Shown: positions 1 through 8,359 of the stretch, piece by piece | Layout of the letters: each line of letters begins with the position of its first letter | Numbering within the stretch: position 1 is the first letter of the stretch | Source of the DNA: Leuconostoc palmae | Lineage (GTDB): Bacteria; Bacillota; Bacilli; Lactobacillales; Lactobacillaceae | Direction: 5' to 3' | Assembly (NCBI RefSeq): GCF_019656075.1 | Contig: NZ_BPKZ01000010.1 | Span: 1 to 54,216 of the forward strand | DNA: 54,216 bases | Made by a program: the position numbers and the translations under genes | Notes under the pieces: model-generated | Told to the model about the DNA's origin: nothing | Databases searched by the model: none | The model's input: only the letters and a program-made list of their open reading frames with translations

Positions 1-133
1 GCAACTTTCTTCCCCTCAGTCAACACCTCTTCTTTACTTTTTTTACTTTCCTTTTACTTCCTTCTTTCTTTCCCTCTCACGTTCGCTTTTTATTCGCTAT
101 ATATCCATATTCCTTTTTATCGTTCGCTTTTTA
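1..133. other. Non-coding, pyrimidine-rich tract with a 13-bp direct repeat
   Basis: No convincing gene is present. The first 75 bases of the plus strand are almost all C and T. The 13-mer CGTTCGCTTTTTA occurs at 80-92 and again at 121-133. The tract lies downstream of the cysS terminator, so it is probably the far end of an intergenic region cut by the window edge. Confidence 0.6.
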
Positions 134-157
134 AAAAAGCAGCCTCTCGGCTGCTTG
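134..157 (-). terminator. Intrinsic terminator of cysS
   Basis: A GC-rich 7-bp stem (AGCAGCC/GGCTGCT on the plus strand) with a TCTC loop. On the minus strand it is followed by a run of T. It lies just after the cysS stop codon. Confidence 0.85.
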
Positions 158-158
158 A

Positions 159-1568
159 TTACTTATTATGCCAACGTTGGCCTTGTGGACTATCTTCAAC
201 AATAATTCCTAACTGATTCAACTCATTTCTTATATGATCAGCTAACTCAAAGTCATGATTTTTGCGAGCTTCTACTCTATCACTTAATAACTGTGTCTGC
301 TGTGCAGTGAGTACCTGCTCTTCCAATAATTCTTTTACACCAAATATTGACATCAGCTTTGCCAGTTTATCTGCCAGTTTTTGCGCTGATTTTTTTGCAA
401 TATCATTATGATCAACATAATCATTGGCCAAACTAACCAACCCAAAAATGGCTGCTAAAGCATTTTGGGTATTAAAATCATCATCCATTGCAATCTCAAA
501 ATCTTGAACATATTTTTTCACTTGTAATTCTAACTTTTCATCAGTAAATTCTTTACCAGAATTCAAACTAAAATAAAGATTCCTATAGGCTGTTCGTATT
601 CTATCAAGTTCGACTTGCGCTTGTTTTAGTGTATCGTCGTTATAGTTAATAGGATGTCGATATTGTGTTGTTGCCAGTAAGTACCTTATCGCCATTGGAT
701 CTGGATAAATGGTCAACAAATCATGTATTGTTGTGAAATTTCCTAACGATTTTGACATCTTGATATTGTTCACATTAACAAAACCATTATGCATCCAATA
801 ATTAACAAACTTTGCCCCTGTTCGCGCTTCGGATTGAGCAATTTCATTGGTATGATGTGGAAATGCTAAGTCAATTCCACCCCCATGAATATCAATGGTG
901 TCTGCTAGATATTTTTGAGCCATAACAGAGCATTCAATATGCCATCCAGGTCTTCCCATCCCCCATGGTGACTGCCAGGAAATTTCTGTTGTATTCCGAC
1001 TAGCTTTCCAAACAGCAAAATCAATAGGATCTTCTTTCCGTTTAAGCTCTACATCATCCAGTCGTCCTGCAGCATTTTTTTCCATTTCAGATAAATCTTG
1101 ATGCGCTAAAATACCATAACCTTCAAACTTTTTAGCTCGAAAATATACATCCCCATCAGATTCATAAGCATACCCTTTATCTATGAGATCAGAAACAAAT
1201 GTAATAATATCTGGAATCACCTCGGTCGCTCGCGATCTAATGGTTGCAGGTTTAATATTTAAAGGCAATGTATCGTCATTAAATGCTGTTGCATACTTAT
1301 TTGCAATTTCGATTTCAGATACCCCTTCATCCTGAGCACGTTTGATGATTTTATCATCAACATCAGTGAAATTAGAAACATAACGTACATTGTACCCTTT
1401 ATATTCAAGGTATCGTCTAACAACATCAAAAGCAACTGCTGATCTAGCATTACCGATGTGGATGTAATTGTACACGGTAGGACCACAGACATACATATTT
1501 ATTTCTCCGGCCGTTATTGATTGAAAAACTTCTTTTTGGCGCGTCAAAGTGTTATAAATACGAATCAT
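159..1568 (-). CDS. cysS: Cysteine--tRNA ligase
   Basis: Class I aminoacyl-tRNA synthetase that charges tRNA-Cys with cysteine in the cytosol. The product is 469 residues, normal for the bacterial enzyme. The signature motifs are visible: the [16 protein letters not shown] block near residue 28 (zinc-binding Cys plus the HIGH-like HIGN) and KMSKSLGN near residue 270. GWHIECSVM around residue 208 and the [11 protein letters not shown] segment carry further zinc ligands. The start ATG has AGAGGA about 7 nt upstream. It is a monocistronic unit between its own terminator and that of pgk. I see no T-box in the 127 nt upstream. Confidence 0.97.
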   Translation of the reverse strand: MIRIYNTLTRQKEVFQSITAGEINMYVCGPTVYNYIHIGNARSAVAFDVVRRYLEYKGYNVRYVSNFTDVDDKIIKRAQDEGVSEIEIANKYATAFNDDTLPLNIKPATIRSRATEVIPDIITFVSDLIDKGYAYESDGDVYFRAKKFEGYGILAHQDLSEMEKNAAGRLDDVELKRKEDPIDFAVWKASRNTTEISWQSPWGMGRPGWHIECSVMAQKYLADTIDIHGGGIDLAFPHHTNEIAQSEARTGAKFVNYWMHNGFVNVNNIKMSKSLGNFTTIHDLLTIYPDPMAIRYLLATTQYRHPINYNDDTLKQAQVELDRIRTAYRNLYFSLNSGKEFTDEKLELQVKKYVQDFEIAMDDDFNTQNALAAIFGLVSLANDYVDHNDIAKKSAQKLADKLAKLMSIFGVKELLEEQVLTAQQTQLLSDRVEARKNHDFELADHIRNELNQLGIIVEDSPQGQRWHNK

Positions 1569-1657
1569 AACAAATTCCTCTTATATTCTTCTATCGTTAA
1601 TTTTATTATACAGATTTCGACAAAAAGATGCTTTAGCATTAAAATTTCATTGAAAAA

Positions 1658-1690
1658 TAAAAAAGCACTTCAAGAGAGAAGTACTTTTTA
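1658..1690 (-). terminator. Intrinsic terminator of pgk
   Basis: An inverted repeat (AAGCACTTC ... GAAGTACTT) with A/T runs on both sides. It lies immediately after the pgk stop codon on the minus strand. Confidence 0.8.
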
Positions 1691-1695
1691 CAGTA

Positions 1696-2913
1696 TTACT
1701 TTTCAGAGATAGCAGCAATACCAGGCAATTCCTTACCTTCTAAGTATTCTAGCGAAGCACCCCCACCCGTTGAGATGTGCGATAGCTTGTCGGCAACACC
1801 TAATTGTTGTACAGCAGCGGTTGAATCCCCACCACCAACAATTGTTGTGCCACCATTTTCAGTAACAGTTACTAATTCTTCACCAATAGCCAAAGTCCCC
1901 TTAGCAAAGTTAGGCATTTCAAACACACCCATTGGACCATTCCAAACAACAGTCTTTGCATCGGCTAATGTGTCTTGTAGCAACTGAACTGACTTAGGTC
2001 CAATATCAAGACCCATATAACCATCAGGAATACCAGCTTCAGCATCAACAACTTCAGTTTTAGCATCATTTGAGAAAGCATCAGCTGCGATTGAATCGAT
2101 TGGCAAAACTAGCTTATCACCAGCTTCAGCCATCAATTCTTTAGCCAGTTCAACTTTATCAGCTTCAAACAATGAGTTCCCAATCTTGTTACCTTTAGCT
2201 GCATCAAAAGTATACGCCATACCACCACCAACGATAACTTTATCAGCTTTGGCTAGTAGTGACTTAACAATTTCAATCTTATCAGAAACTTTAGCCCCAC
2301 CAATGATAGCAACGAAAGGACGCACTGGATTAGCCACAGCATCACCCAAGAATTTGATTTCCTTTTCCATCAAGAATCCAGCGGCAGCCTTAGAAACATT
2401 AGCTGAAATACCTACGTTTGAAGCATGGGCACGATGTGCTGTCCCAAATGCATCGTTAATAAACAAATCATCACCCAATGAGGCCCAATACTTACCTAAT
2501 TCAGGATTATTCTTTGATTCATTTTTAACTTCTTCGCCGTTTACAACATCTTCAAAACGAGTGTTTTCAACCATCAACACTTCACCATCTTGCAAAGCAT
2601 TAACGGCAGCTTCTAATTCAGCACCTCGTGTTTGTGGTACAAACTTAACTTCTTTACCCAACAACTCACCTAAGCGTGTCGCAACTGGTGCCAATGATAA
2701 TTCTTTCTTATCATCTTCTGACTTGATACGACCCAAGTGTGAGAATAAAATTGCACGTCCGTTATTTTCAAGAACATACTTGATAGTTGGCAAAGCTGCC
2801 ACAATACGGTTATCGTTACCGATAACACCTGCCTTGATAGGCACGTTGAAGTCAACGCGCATCAATACTTTCTTACCTGAAAGTTCCAAATCTGAAACAG
2901 TCAATTTAGCCAT
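1696..2913 (-). CDS. pgk: Phosphoglycerate kinase
   Basis: Glycolytic kinase that converts 1,3-bisphosphoglycerate and ADP to 3-phosphoglycerate and ATP. The substrate-binding VDFNVP segment near residue 19, the SHLGR loop, the GGAKVSDKI segment and the C-terminal GGGDSTAAV nucleotide loop are all present. The start at 2913 (MAKLTV) is chosen because GGAGG sits 6 nt upstream. An ATG at 2925 would overlap that ribosome site. This gives 405 residues, typical for the family. It is transcribed alone, with its own terminator downstream. Confidence 0.97.
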   Translation of the reverse strand: MAKLTVSDLELSGKKVLMRVDFNVPIKAGVIGNDNRIVAALPTIKYVLENNGRAILFSHLGRIKSEDDKKELSLAPVATRLGELLGKEVKFVPQTRGAELEAAVNALQDGEVLMVENTRFEDVVNGEEVKNESKNNPELGKYWASLGDDLFINDAFGTAHRAHASNVGISANVSKAAAGFLMEKEIKFLGDAVANPVRPFVAIIGGAKVSDKIEIVKSLLAKADKVIVGGGMAYTFDAAKGNKIGNSLFEADKVELAKELMAEAGDKLVLPIDSIAADAFSNDAKTEVVDAEAGIPDGYMGLDIGPKSVQLLQDTLADAKTVVWNGPMGVFEMPNFAKGTLAIGEELVTVTENGGTTIVGGGDSTAAVQQLGVADKLSHISTGGGASLEYLEGKELPGIAAISEK

Positions 2914-2993
2914 GATAGCCTCCATTTTTTTAGTATTACATGTCCATTATAAAACAAAATTAGCTACTTGTGTGATGATATGTGAACTATTAA

Positions 2994-3827
2994 TCAAATC
3001 ATTGTTATATGATGTGTTTTATGATTTAAGCCACTCATTTCTAACAAATCATAATCTTTTGTTGTTACCCGAATTTCAACAAAGTATTTTTTAGATTGAG
3101 ATAATAGCTGTTTAATGATTGGTTTAATCTCTCCATGCTCGTCAGTAATTCCATCAACAAAGGTAATGATAGTATTGTTGGGTAGCAACGTTAAAAGATT
3201 ATTAATTCTTGTCAAATTAAACATATTATTAGTTACACGATGTAATACATCAGCTACATAGTGCTCAAAGGATTCATATTTATCATTGAATGCATAAACA
3301 AAATCACGTTGACTTTCATTGTAAAAGTCAGTTACCTTACGATCACCATACCCAAAATAATACTCAGTAACAAATAGCTTGTTATCATTAAAGTATTGCA
3401 CAGCAAATAAATGACCATCACGTTGATAAATCGATTTATAGTCAATATCACCGCTACTAGTCAACCAAGTCACTGATTGAACAATTCTCGGAGAACCATT
3501 AAAACAACGAATTTTTGCAATTACGCGTCCAAAACTCACTACATATTTCGATCCATCTTTATCCATTATAAATTTGGCGTTGTTAGGCACAGGAAGATCA
3601 GTCCAAAAAATGCCTAAGTGCACTTTTAATTCACATAAATACTGTTGCGAATAAACATCGAATACTTTATTTAAAGGTAACCCTAATTTTTCCGCTAAAA
3701 AACTAGCATCTTCATGTGGTGTTGTCACCCAAAGTTCTTCACTTTGCCCAGACTTTACACGTGCGATTTGCCACGCAACATCGTATAACTGAGCATCAAC
3801 TAATGACTTAATAATTTCTATTGTCAT
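2994..3827 (-). CDS. Partner protein of the upstream glycosyltransferase (GtfB-like, short)
   Basis: A 277-residue soluble protein with no signal peptide or membrane segment. Its position directly behind a GT4 glycosyltransferase gene, and its general look, resemble the GtfB/accessory partner of GtfA-TarM-type enzymes. It is much shorter than classical GtfB proteins (about 440 residues), so the name is tentative. The start at 3827 overlaps the TGA of the upstream gene in an ATGA, with GGTGG upstream, indicating translational coupling. I infer that it stabilises or directs the glycosyltransferase, modifying teichoic acid or a surface protein. I see no catalytic motif of its own. Confidence 0.55.
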   Translation of the reverse strand: MTIEIIKSLVDAQLYDVAWQIARVKSGQSEELWVTTPHEDASFLAEKLGLPLNKVFDVYSQQYLCELKVHLGIFWTDLPVPNNAKFIMDKDGSKYVVSFGRVIAKIRCFNGSPRIVQSVTWLTSSGDIDYKSIYQRDGHLFAVQYFNDNKLFVTEYYFGYGDRKVTDFYNESQRDFVYAFNDKYESFEHYVADVLHRVTNNMFNLTRINNLLTLLPNNTIITFVDGITDEHGEIKPIIKQLLSQSKKYFVEIRVTTKDYDLLEMSGLNHKTHHITMI

Positions 3828-5254
3828 ATTAAACCACCGATTAATTCTTGCCACTTATCAGCAATATATTTTTCTTCCAATGTTAATGGTATTTTTTGGT
3901 TTCCAATGGCCAATGTATCGTAACAATTATATATATGCATCATGGCCTGTGTTAATTGCGAAATATTTTCAGAATCGTTCATAGTAATCGGCACTAAAAT
4001 CCCATTTTGACCCGAATCGATTAATGTTTGTGCCCCGTACTTATTGGCATAACTGATAATTGGCAGTCCATTTTCTATAGCTTCAACATAAGTCAAGCCA
4101 AACCCCTCCGAATATGATGCTGCGACAAAAGCGTGGTATTTTTGTAATACATTAGATATTTGACTATTGTGTCCTTTTAATGCCACGATATCATTAAGAT
4201 TTCTATCAGCAATGACATTCTTAAGATTTATGAACTCATCACCGGTTCCATAAATGTCTAAAGTTGCTAGATAACCTGATTCTCTTAACTTATCAATAGC
4301 AAAAATAATATGCTTGATATTTTTTTCTTTATGCAAACGTGATGCTGTGACAAATTTCATGACACCGCCATCAAAATGTTGTATCGGCGCTATTTTCTTT
4401 ATCCCCCCCACAGGAATGACAATAATTTTTTGATTCAACGTCTCTTCATTCATGGCTAGCTGGTGAATTATATCATGCTTCTGTAATGCGGTTGAAACGA
4501 CAATACAATCAATGTCTTCCACATGATTGAAAAGATACTGATAATGATTGTTCCATACATTATAGGTCCCTAATTGACCCACAAAATGTTCAGCATGAAT
4601 GATAATAATGATTTTAAAATCATAGCTAGACTTTAACGACAAAAGCACTTCTTCATTTTCGTCACCTCGATCAATAAAGTATTGATTATTTTGAAAGTGA
4701 TGTTCTAATTCTTGATAAAAAAAGCGCAACAGTTCTTCAAATGTGGCAAAATAATAATTTTTCCCACGGAAATTATCTAAATGAATATCTACCATTTTTT
4801 GACCTAATGGTGTGTTTTTATTTTGCCATTGCATACATCTCTTTGCACTAGTTAATATAACTCGGCTTGTATGACTAATTTTCTGATTCCCCTGCGTATC
4901 ATATGACTCGTGTTTGTATACCCTTGCAGAGTAATTACCGCTGGTTTGTTGCATAATCACTCTGGTTGTACCGTTAGTGTCCAACAGTTTTTGTTCATTA
5001 AATGTACTCACCACAAGATTGCCTTTTTCTAAGTATTCATCCGGATCGTCACTTAAAAAATAGTTATACAAGCCAATCACTTCTTTCTCAGCAATTTTCC
5101 ATTTTGACATATATTGATGCATGTTAGGTAGAAAAGCGGTGAAAACATATTTAAAAGACAAATTGCGCTGCTTAAAATATCGTGCTCGGTTAAATTGCGC
5201 ATGTTCTACACCGCTATTACTATTCCCTAACGCTTTGTTAATAAAAAAATGCAT
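3824..5254 (-). CDS. GT4-family glycosyltransferase, TagE/TarM/GtfA-like
   Basis: A 476-residue cytosolic glycosyltransferase. The N-terminal stretch (INKALGNSNSGVEHAQFNRA) matches the opening of TagE/TarM-type poly(glycerol-phosphate) alpha-glucosyltransferases. The C-terminal half is a GT-B nucleotide-sugar domain, with the ASRLHKEKNI segment near residue 303 and the retaining-enzyme ExxxxGxxxxEAIENGLP motif (SEGFGLTYVEAIENGLPII) near residue 385. AGGAG lies 6 nt before the ATG. The acceptor could be teichoic acid or a serine-rich surface protein. No SecA2/Asp genes lie nearby, which favours teichoic acid weakly. It is coupled to the next gene by an ATGA overlap. Confidence 0.8.
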   Translation of the reverse strand: MHFFINKALGNSNSGVEHAQFNRARYFKQRNLSFKYVFTAFLPNMHQYMSKWKIAEKEVIGLYNYFLSDDPDEYLEKGNLVVSTFNEQKLLDTNGTTRVIMQQTSGNYSARVYKHESYDTQGNQKISHTSRVILTSAKRCMQWQNKNTPLGQKMVDIHLDNFRGKNYYFATFEELLRFFYQELEHHFQNNQYFIDRGDENEEVLLSLKSSYDFKIIIIIHAEHFVGQLGTYNVWNNHYQYLFNHVEDIDCIVVSTALQKHDIIHQLAMNEETLNQKIIVIPVGGIKKIAPIQHFDGGVMKFVTASRLHKEKNIKHIIFAIDKLRESGYLATLDIYGTGDEFINLKNVIADRNLNDIVALKGHNSQISNVLQKYHAFVAASYSEGFGLTYVEAIENGLPIISYANKYGAQTLIDSGQNGILVPITMNDSENISQLTQAMMHIYNCYDTLAIGNQKIPLTLEEKYIADKWQELIGGLI

Positions 5255-5314
5255 CCTAAACTCCTACCATATTTTGAATACTTGAAGAACTGATTTATTT
5301 TTATCATCATAGCA

Positions 5315-5355
5315 TAAAAGCGACAACACTTTAAAAATACGTGTTGTCGCTTTTA
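5315..5355 (-). terminator. Intrinsic terminator after the DUF4811 gene
   Basis: Perfect 15-bp inverted arms (5315-5329 and 5341-5355) rich in GTGTTGTCGC, flanked by A and T runs. It is placed to end the exporter/DUF4811 transcript before the glycosyltransferase pair. Confidence 0.88.
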
Positions 5356-5369
5356 TTAACCAAATATTA

Positions 5370-6047
5370 TTATTGAATGTTTAATATTTTTTTAACTTGT
5401 TGAACCTGCAGTGTTGCCGCCTTGTCAGGATCAGTTTTCGCTAAAGCTGCTAATTGTTGTTGCTGTACTGCAACAACAGCTTTTTCGTCATCATTTTTTG
5501 GTGCTAATTTACTTGGTAACGATTTGGCTTGCTTAGTTGTCATAGCTACCCAGGTATCAGGCACTTGATATATCACATGTTTACTTTTTAGTTCACGATT
5601 ATTATCTGCAATACCAAAGATTAGACGATACAAATCTGATTTGTAAACATAACGTGTTGTTTCTACCACACGATAAGCTTTGTTTCCCGAAATATTTTCA
5701 CGCTCTGATGTTGTATTTAGATCCGGCTTGGAAATCGTTACATTTTTATCAGTATTGACTTGCTTATAGATATACGCATTTTCTTTACCTGATGTACCTA
5801 CAGTTTGATAAAGTAATAAACCAAAACTTTGTTGTTCTGATCCAGCTGAAAAAATCTGTGTCTTTTGTGTTGTTGTTTCTGTTTCCATTCCATAATGATC
5901 ATGCATGTTAGCTACAATAGCAACAACACTGGCAATCAAACTCGCAAACATCAACACCGTAACCAAATATCTTAAAGGAGAGGATTTAATCATCATATTA
6001 CCGAAAAAAGCAAATGCAGCAAATAATGCCATAATTAGAATAATCAT
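5370..6047 (-). CDS. DUF4811 family membrane protein (partner of LmrB-type exporter)
   Basis: A 225-residue protein with two N-terminal membrane segments (about residues 2-18 and 26-45) followed by a polar domain that is probably extracytoplasmic, and a Q/A-rich tail. Its composition and place behind a DHA2 exporter match DUF4811 proteins of lactic acid bacteria. The start at 6047 is preferred. The exporter stop lies one nucleotide upstream, and AAGGAGG inside the exporter's last codons gives the right spacing. Its molecular role is unknown; from the gene pairing I infer an accessory function in drug efflux. Confidence 0.7.
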   Translation of the reverse strand: MIILIMALFAAFAFFGNMMIKSSPLRYLVTVLMFASLIASVVAIVANMHDHYGMETETTTQKTQIFSAGSEQQSFGLLLYQTVGTSGKENAYIYKQVNTDKNVTISKPDLNTTSERENISGNKAYRVVETTRYVYKSDLYRLIFGIADNNRELKSKHVIYQVPDTWVAMTTKQAKSLPSKLAPKNDDEKAVVAVQQQQLAALAKTDPDKAATLQVQQVKKILNIQ

Positions 6048-6048
6048 A

Positions 6049-7551
6049 TTATGCTTCCTCCTTATTAGACAAGGTAATCTTACCACTATGCAATGTAAAT
6101 GCCACAACAAGTGCTACAAGAGAAAATCCTGCAGCCAGTATGAATGAGGCATGAAAACCATTTAACGTTGCATCTAATGCCTTTTTACCAAATTCTAGTG
6201 GGTCCTGTCCTCTAAGTGCCGACTTTGGCATATTATCTTTAGTCACAGACTGCATTACAGAAGCAAGTACAGCTGTTCCCAAAGAAGAAGCAATTTGTCT
6301 CATAGTGTTGTTGGCCGCAGTTCCTTGCGCAGCAGTTTTAGGAGACAAGGCACCCATAGCCGATGCTGTTAAGGGCATCATTGTCATTGCAATCCCAAAC
6401 ATACGCAAAGTGTATAACGATGTAATATAAAATGTTGGTGTCGTAGCTGTTAAGTAAAATAACGGCACCGTACCAATCATCAACACAGCAAAACCAGTAA
6501 TAGCTAATCGTTTAGCGCCATGTTTATCATAAAAGGCACCTGCAATTGGTGATACGATTCCCATCATTAAAGCACCAGGTAGTAAAGTTAATCCCGAATC
6601 CAACGGTGTTAATCCACGAATATTTTGCATATAGATTGGCAAAACCATTTCAACACCAATCATAGACATCATAGCTAATGATACTAATATAGTTGTAATT
6701 GTAAATTGTTTTGACTTAAATACAGACATATCCAGAAAAGGATTTTCCATTTTAGATTGATGCCACATGAACTCGATAACAATCAAGAATCCAATGACTA
6801 ACGGGATAATAACTTTCGAACTGCCCCAGCCATTTGAAGCAACCATGGCAAAACCATATAATACTAAACCAAATCCAAATGTTGATTCAATCAAAGACCG
6901 AATGTTTAACGTTACTTTTTGGGTTGGCAGCACATCATGAAAAATAAATATTGAAGCAATCATAATAATAATCACAACAGGTAACACAACACCAAATATT
7001 GAACGCCACGAATTTTGTAAAGTGAATCCTAGAATGGTGTGATCTTTTTCTAAAATCCATCCTGACATTGTAGGGCCAATAGCTGGTGCCATACCTATAA
7101 CTAACCCACCTAACCCCATCGCTTTTCCACGAGATTTAGCATCGAATAACGAGAGTGATACTACCTGCATCAATGGCATCAACACGCCAACTGCCATCGC
7201 CTGTAGCACACGTGCCACCATTAATAACCAAAATGCACTTGTAGGTGTCATAAACGCTACTAAAGTCCCGACTGTAAACAGTGCCATTGCCGACAAATAT
7301 AGAGTTTTTGTAGGAATTCTAGTTGTTAAAAATGCGGAAACAGGCACCATAATTCCATTAGCCATTAAGAAGATAGTGGTTAACCATTGAACTGTGGAAG
7401 CATTAACATCAAATGCCTTCATTAAGGAAGGTAACGCTGTCCCCAAAGCTGTCTGCATTAACATTACAGAAAAGACACCGACCAGTAAAACCATCATCAT
7501 CGCCATGCGATTGATTGGCTTACCATGGGTGTCACGTATTTCATCACTCAT
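6049..7551 (-). CDS. MFS multidrug exporter, DHA2/LmrB type
   Basis: A 500-residue major facilitator of the 14-segment DHA2 (EmrB/QacA) group, expected to use proton motive force to export toxic compounds. The first segment ends in LGTALPSLMKAFDV, the usual D1-type motif region. GMAPAIGPTMSGWI around residue 150 is the antiporter motif C (GPxxGG-like). AGAGGG precedes the ATG. It forms an operon with the DUF4811 gene (1-nt spacing). It shares a bidirectional intergenic region with the upstream pantothenate kinase-like gene, with that gene's terminator next to its promoter. Confidence 0.9.
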   Translation of the reverse strand: MSDEIRDTHGKPINRMAMMMVLLVGVFSVMLMQTALGTALPSLMKAFDVNASTVQWLTTIFLMANGIMVPVSAFLTTRIPTKTLYLSAMALFTVGTLVAFMTPTSAFWLLMVARVLQAMAVGVLMPLMQVVSLSLFDAKSRGKAMGLGGLVIGMAPAIGPTMSGWILEKDHTILGFTLQNSWRSIFGVVLPVVIIIMIASIFIFHDVLPTQKVTLNIRSLIESTFGFGLVLYGFAMVASNGWGSSKVIIPLVIGFLIVIEFMWHQSKMENPFLDMSVFKSKQFTITTILVSLAMMSMIGVEMVLPIYMQNIRGLTPLDSGLTLLPGALMMGIVSPIAGAFYDKHGAKRLAITGFAVLMIGTVPLFYLTATTPTFYITSLYTLRMFGIAMTMMPLTASAMGALSPKTAAQGTAANNTMRQIASSLGTAVLASVMQSVTKDNMPKSALRGQDPLEFGKKALDATLNGFHASFILAAGFSLVALVVAFTLHSGKITLSNKEEA

Positions 7552-7650
7552 GTTTTTTATCCCTCTTTAATTTTTATATTTAAAATAATAATACTTAAAC
7601 ATAGTCGTATATTTTGTTGTTTGACCATGCTCATTATCTTACCTCTAACC

Positions 7651-7683
7651 AAAAATGTTGTCAACAAAGTTGACAACATTTTT
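7651..7683 (-). terminator. Intrinsic terminator of the helD-coaA-like unit
   Basis: A perfect 15-bp inverted repeat (7651-7665/7669-7683, core TGTTGTCAAC) with a 3-nt loop, starting 1-2 nt after the stop codon. The symmetry could also serve as a repressor operator for the exporter downstream, but the A/T-flanked layout fits a terminator. Confidence 0.8.
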
Positions 7684-7684
7684 A

Positions 7685-8359
7685 TTAAACATATTCAATT
7701 TTTTCAACTTGATGATTCTCATTTAAATAAACAATAGCATCAGCATTACTTTTTGACGGTGAAATGTACTTATCTAAGTTAACCTGGTTTGTATTTTCCC
7801 AAACCGCCATAACTAGTTTAGTAAACTCCTTAACTGGCATGTGAGCGTATTGATGACGCCACGAATTAGGATCATGTTTAGCTTTTTCTGTCAATTCTAA
7901 TGTCCTAGTCAAGTACCATCGCTTAATGTTTTCAATTGTTGCATCGAGATAAATTTTAAAATCAATAATCGATAATTGCAGCGCAACAACACCTTCAATA
8001 ATTAGAATATCTGGTTTATTTACTATCCGTGTCACATTATGATCAATGTCTGCAATTTTTTGATCATAATGCGGTATCCGAACTAACTGATTTCCAGATT
8101 TGAATTGTGCAATCAGTTTAGTTAAAGCATCTAAATCATAGGTTTCAGGAAATCCTTTTCTATCAAATAGTTGATGCTCTTGTAAGAACTGATTGGAAAA
8201 TAAAAAATCATCTGTACTAACCACAGCAACATTGATTTTCAGTTTTTCTGCGAGCTCGTTAGCAAATGTACTTTTACCTACAGCTACTGATCCTGCAATA
8301 GCAACAGTCATAAACTCACCATGATATCTAGACTCTATTGCTTTTACTAAACCATTCAT
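7685..8359 (-). CDS. Type I pantothenate kinase-like P-loop kinase (short)
   Basis: A P-loop kinase of 224 residues. It has the pantothenate kinase Walker A AGSVAVGKST at about residue 22, followed by STDDFL, the RKGFPETYD segment near residue 67 and DILIIEGVVALQ (Walker B). These match CoaA, which makes 4'-phosphopantothenate, the first step to coenzyme A. Typical CoaA has about 310 residues. Here the N-terminal region before the P-loop is only about 20 residues, and the canonical TDGFL reads TDDFL. A related uridine/nucleoside-kinase role is therefore possible. The ATG overlaps the helD stop by 4 nt (ATGA), with AGGGTG upstream, so the two are coupled. Confidence 0.75.
   Translation of the reverse strand: MNGLVKAIESRYHGEFMTVAIAGSVAVGKSTFANELAEKLKINVAVVSTDDFLFSNQFLQEHQLFDRKGFPETYDLDALTKLIAQFKSGNQLVRIPHYDQKIADIDHNVTRIVNKPDILIIEGVVALQLSIIDFKIYLDATIENIKRWYLTRTLELTEKAKHDPNSWRHQYAHMPVKEFTKLVMAVWENTNQVNLDKYISPSKSNADAIVYLNENHQVEKIEYV

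Noticed and set aside
2186-3094. 302-codon plus-strand ORF opposite pgk
   Set aside because: It is a shadow of pgk and the next gene; there is no ribosome site, and its composition follows the antisense of real codons.
7651-7683. TetR-type operator for the LmrB-like exporter
   Set aside because: The palindrome begins at the stop codon of the upstream gene and has terminator form; no regulator gene is adjacent.
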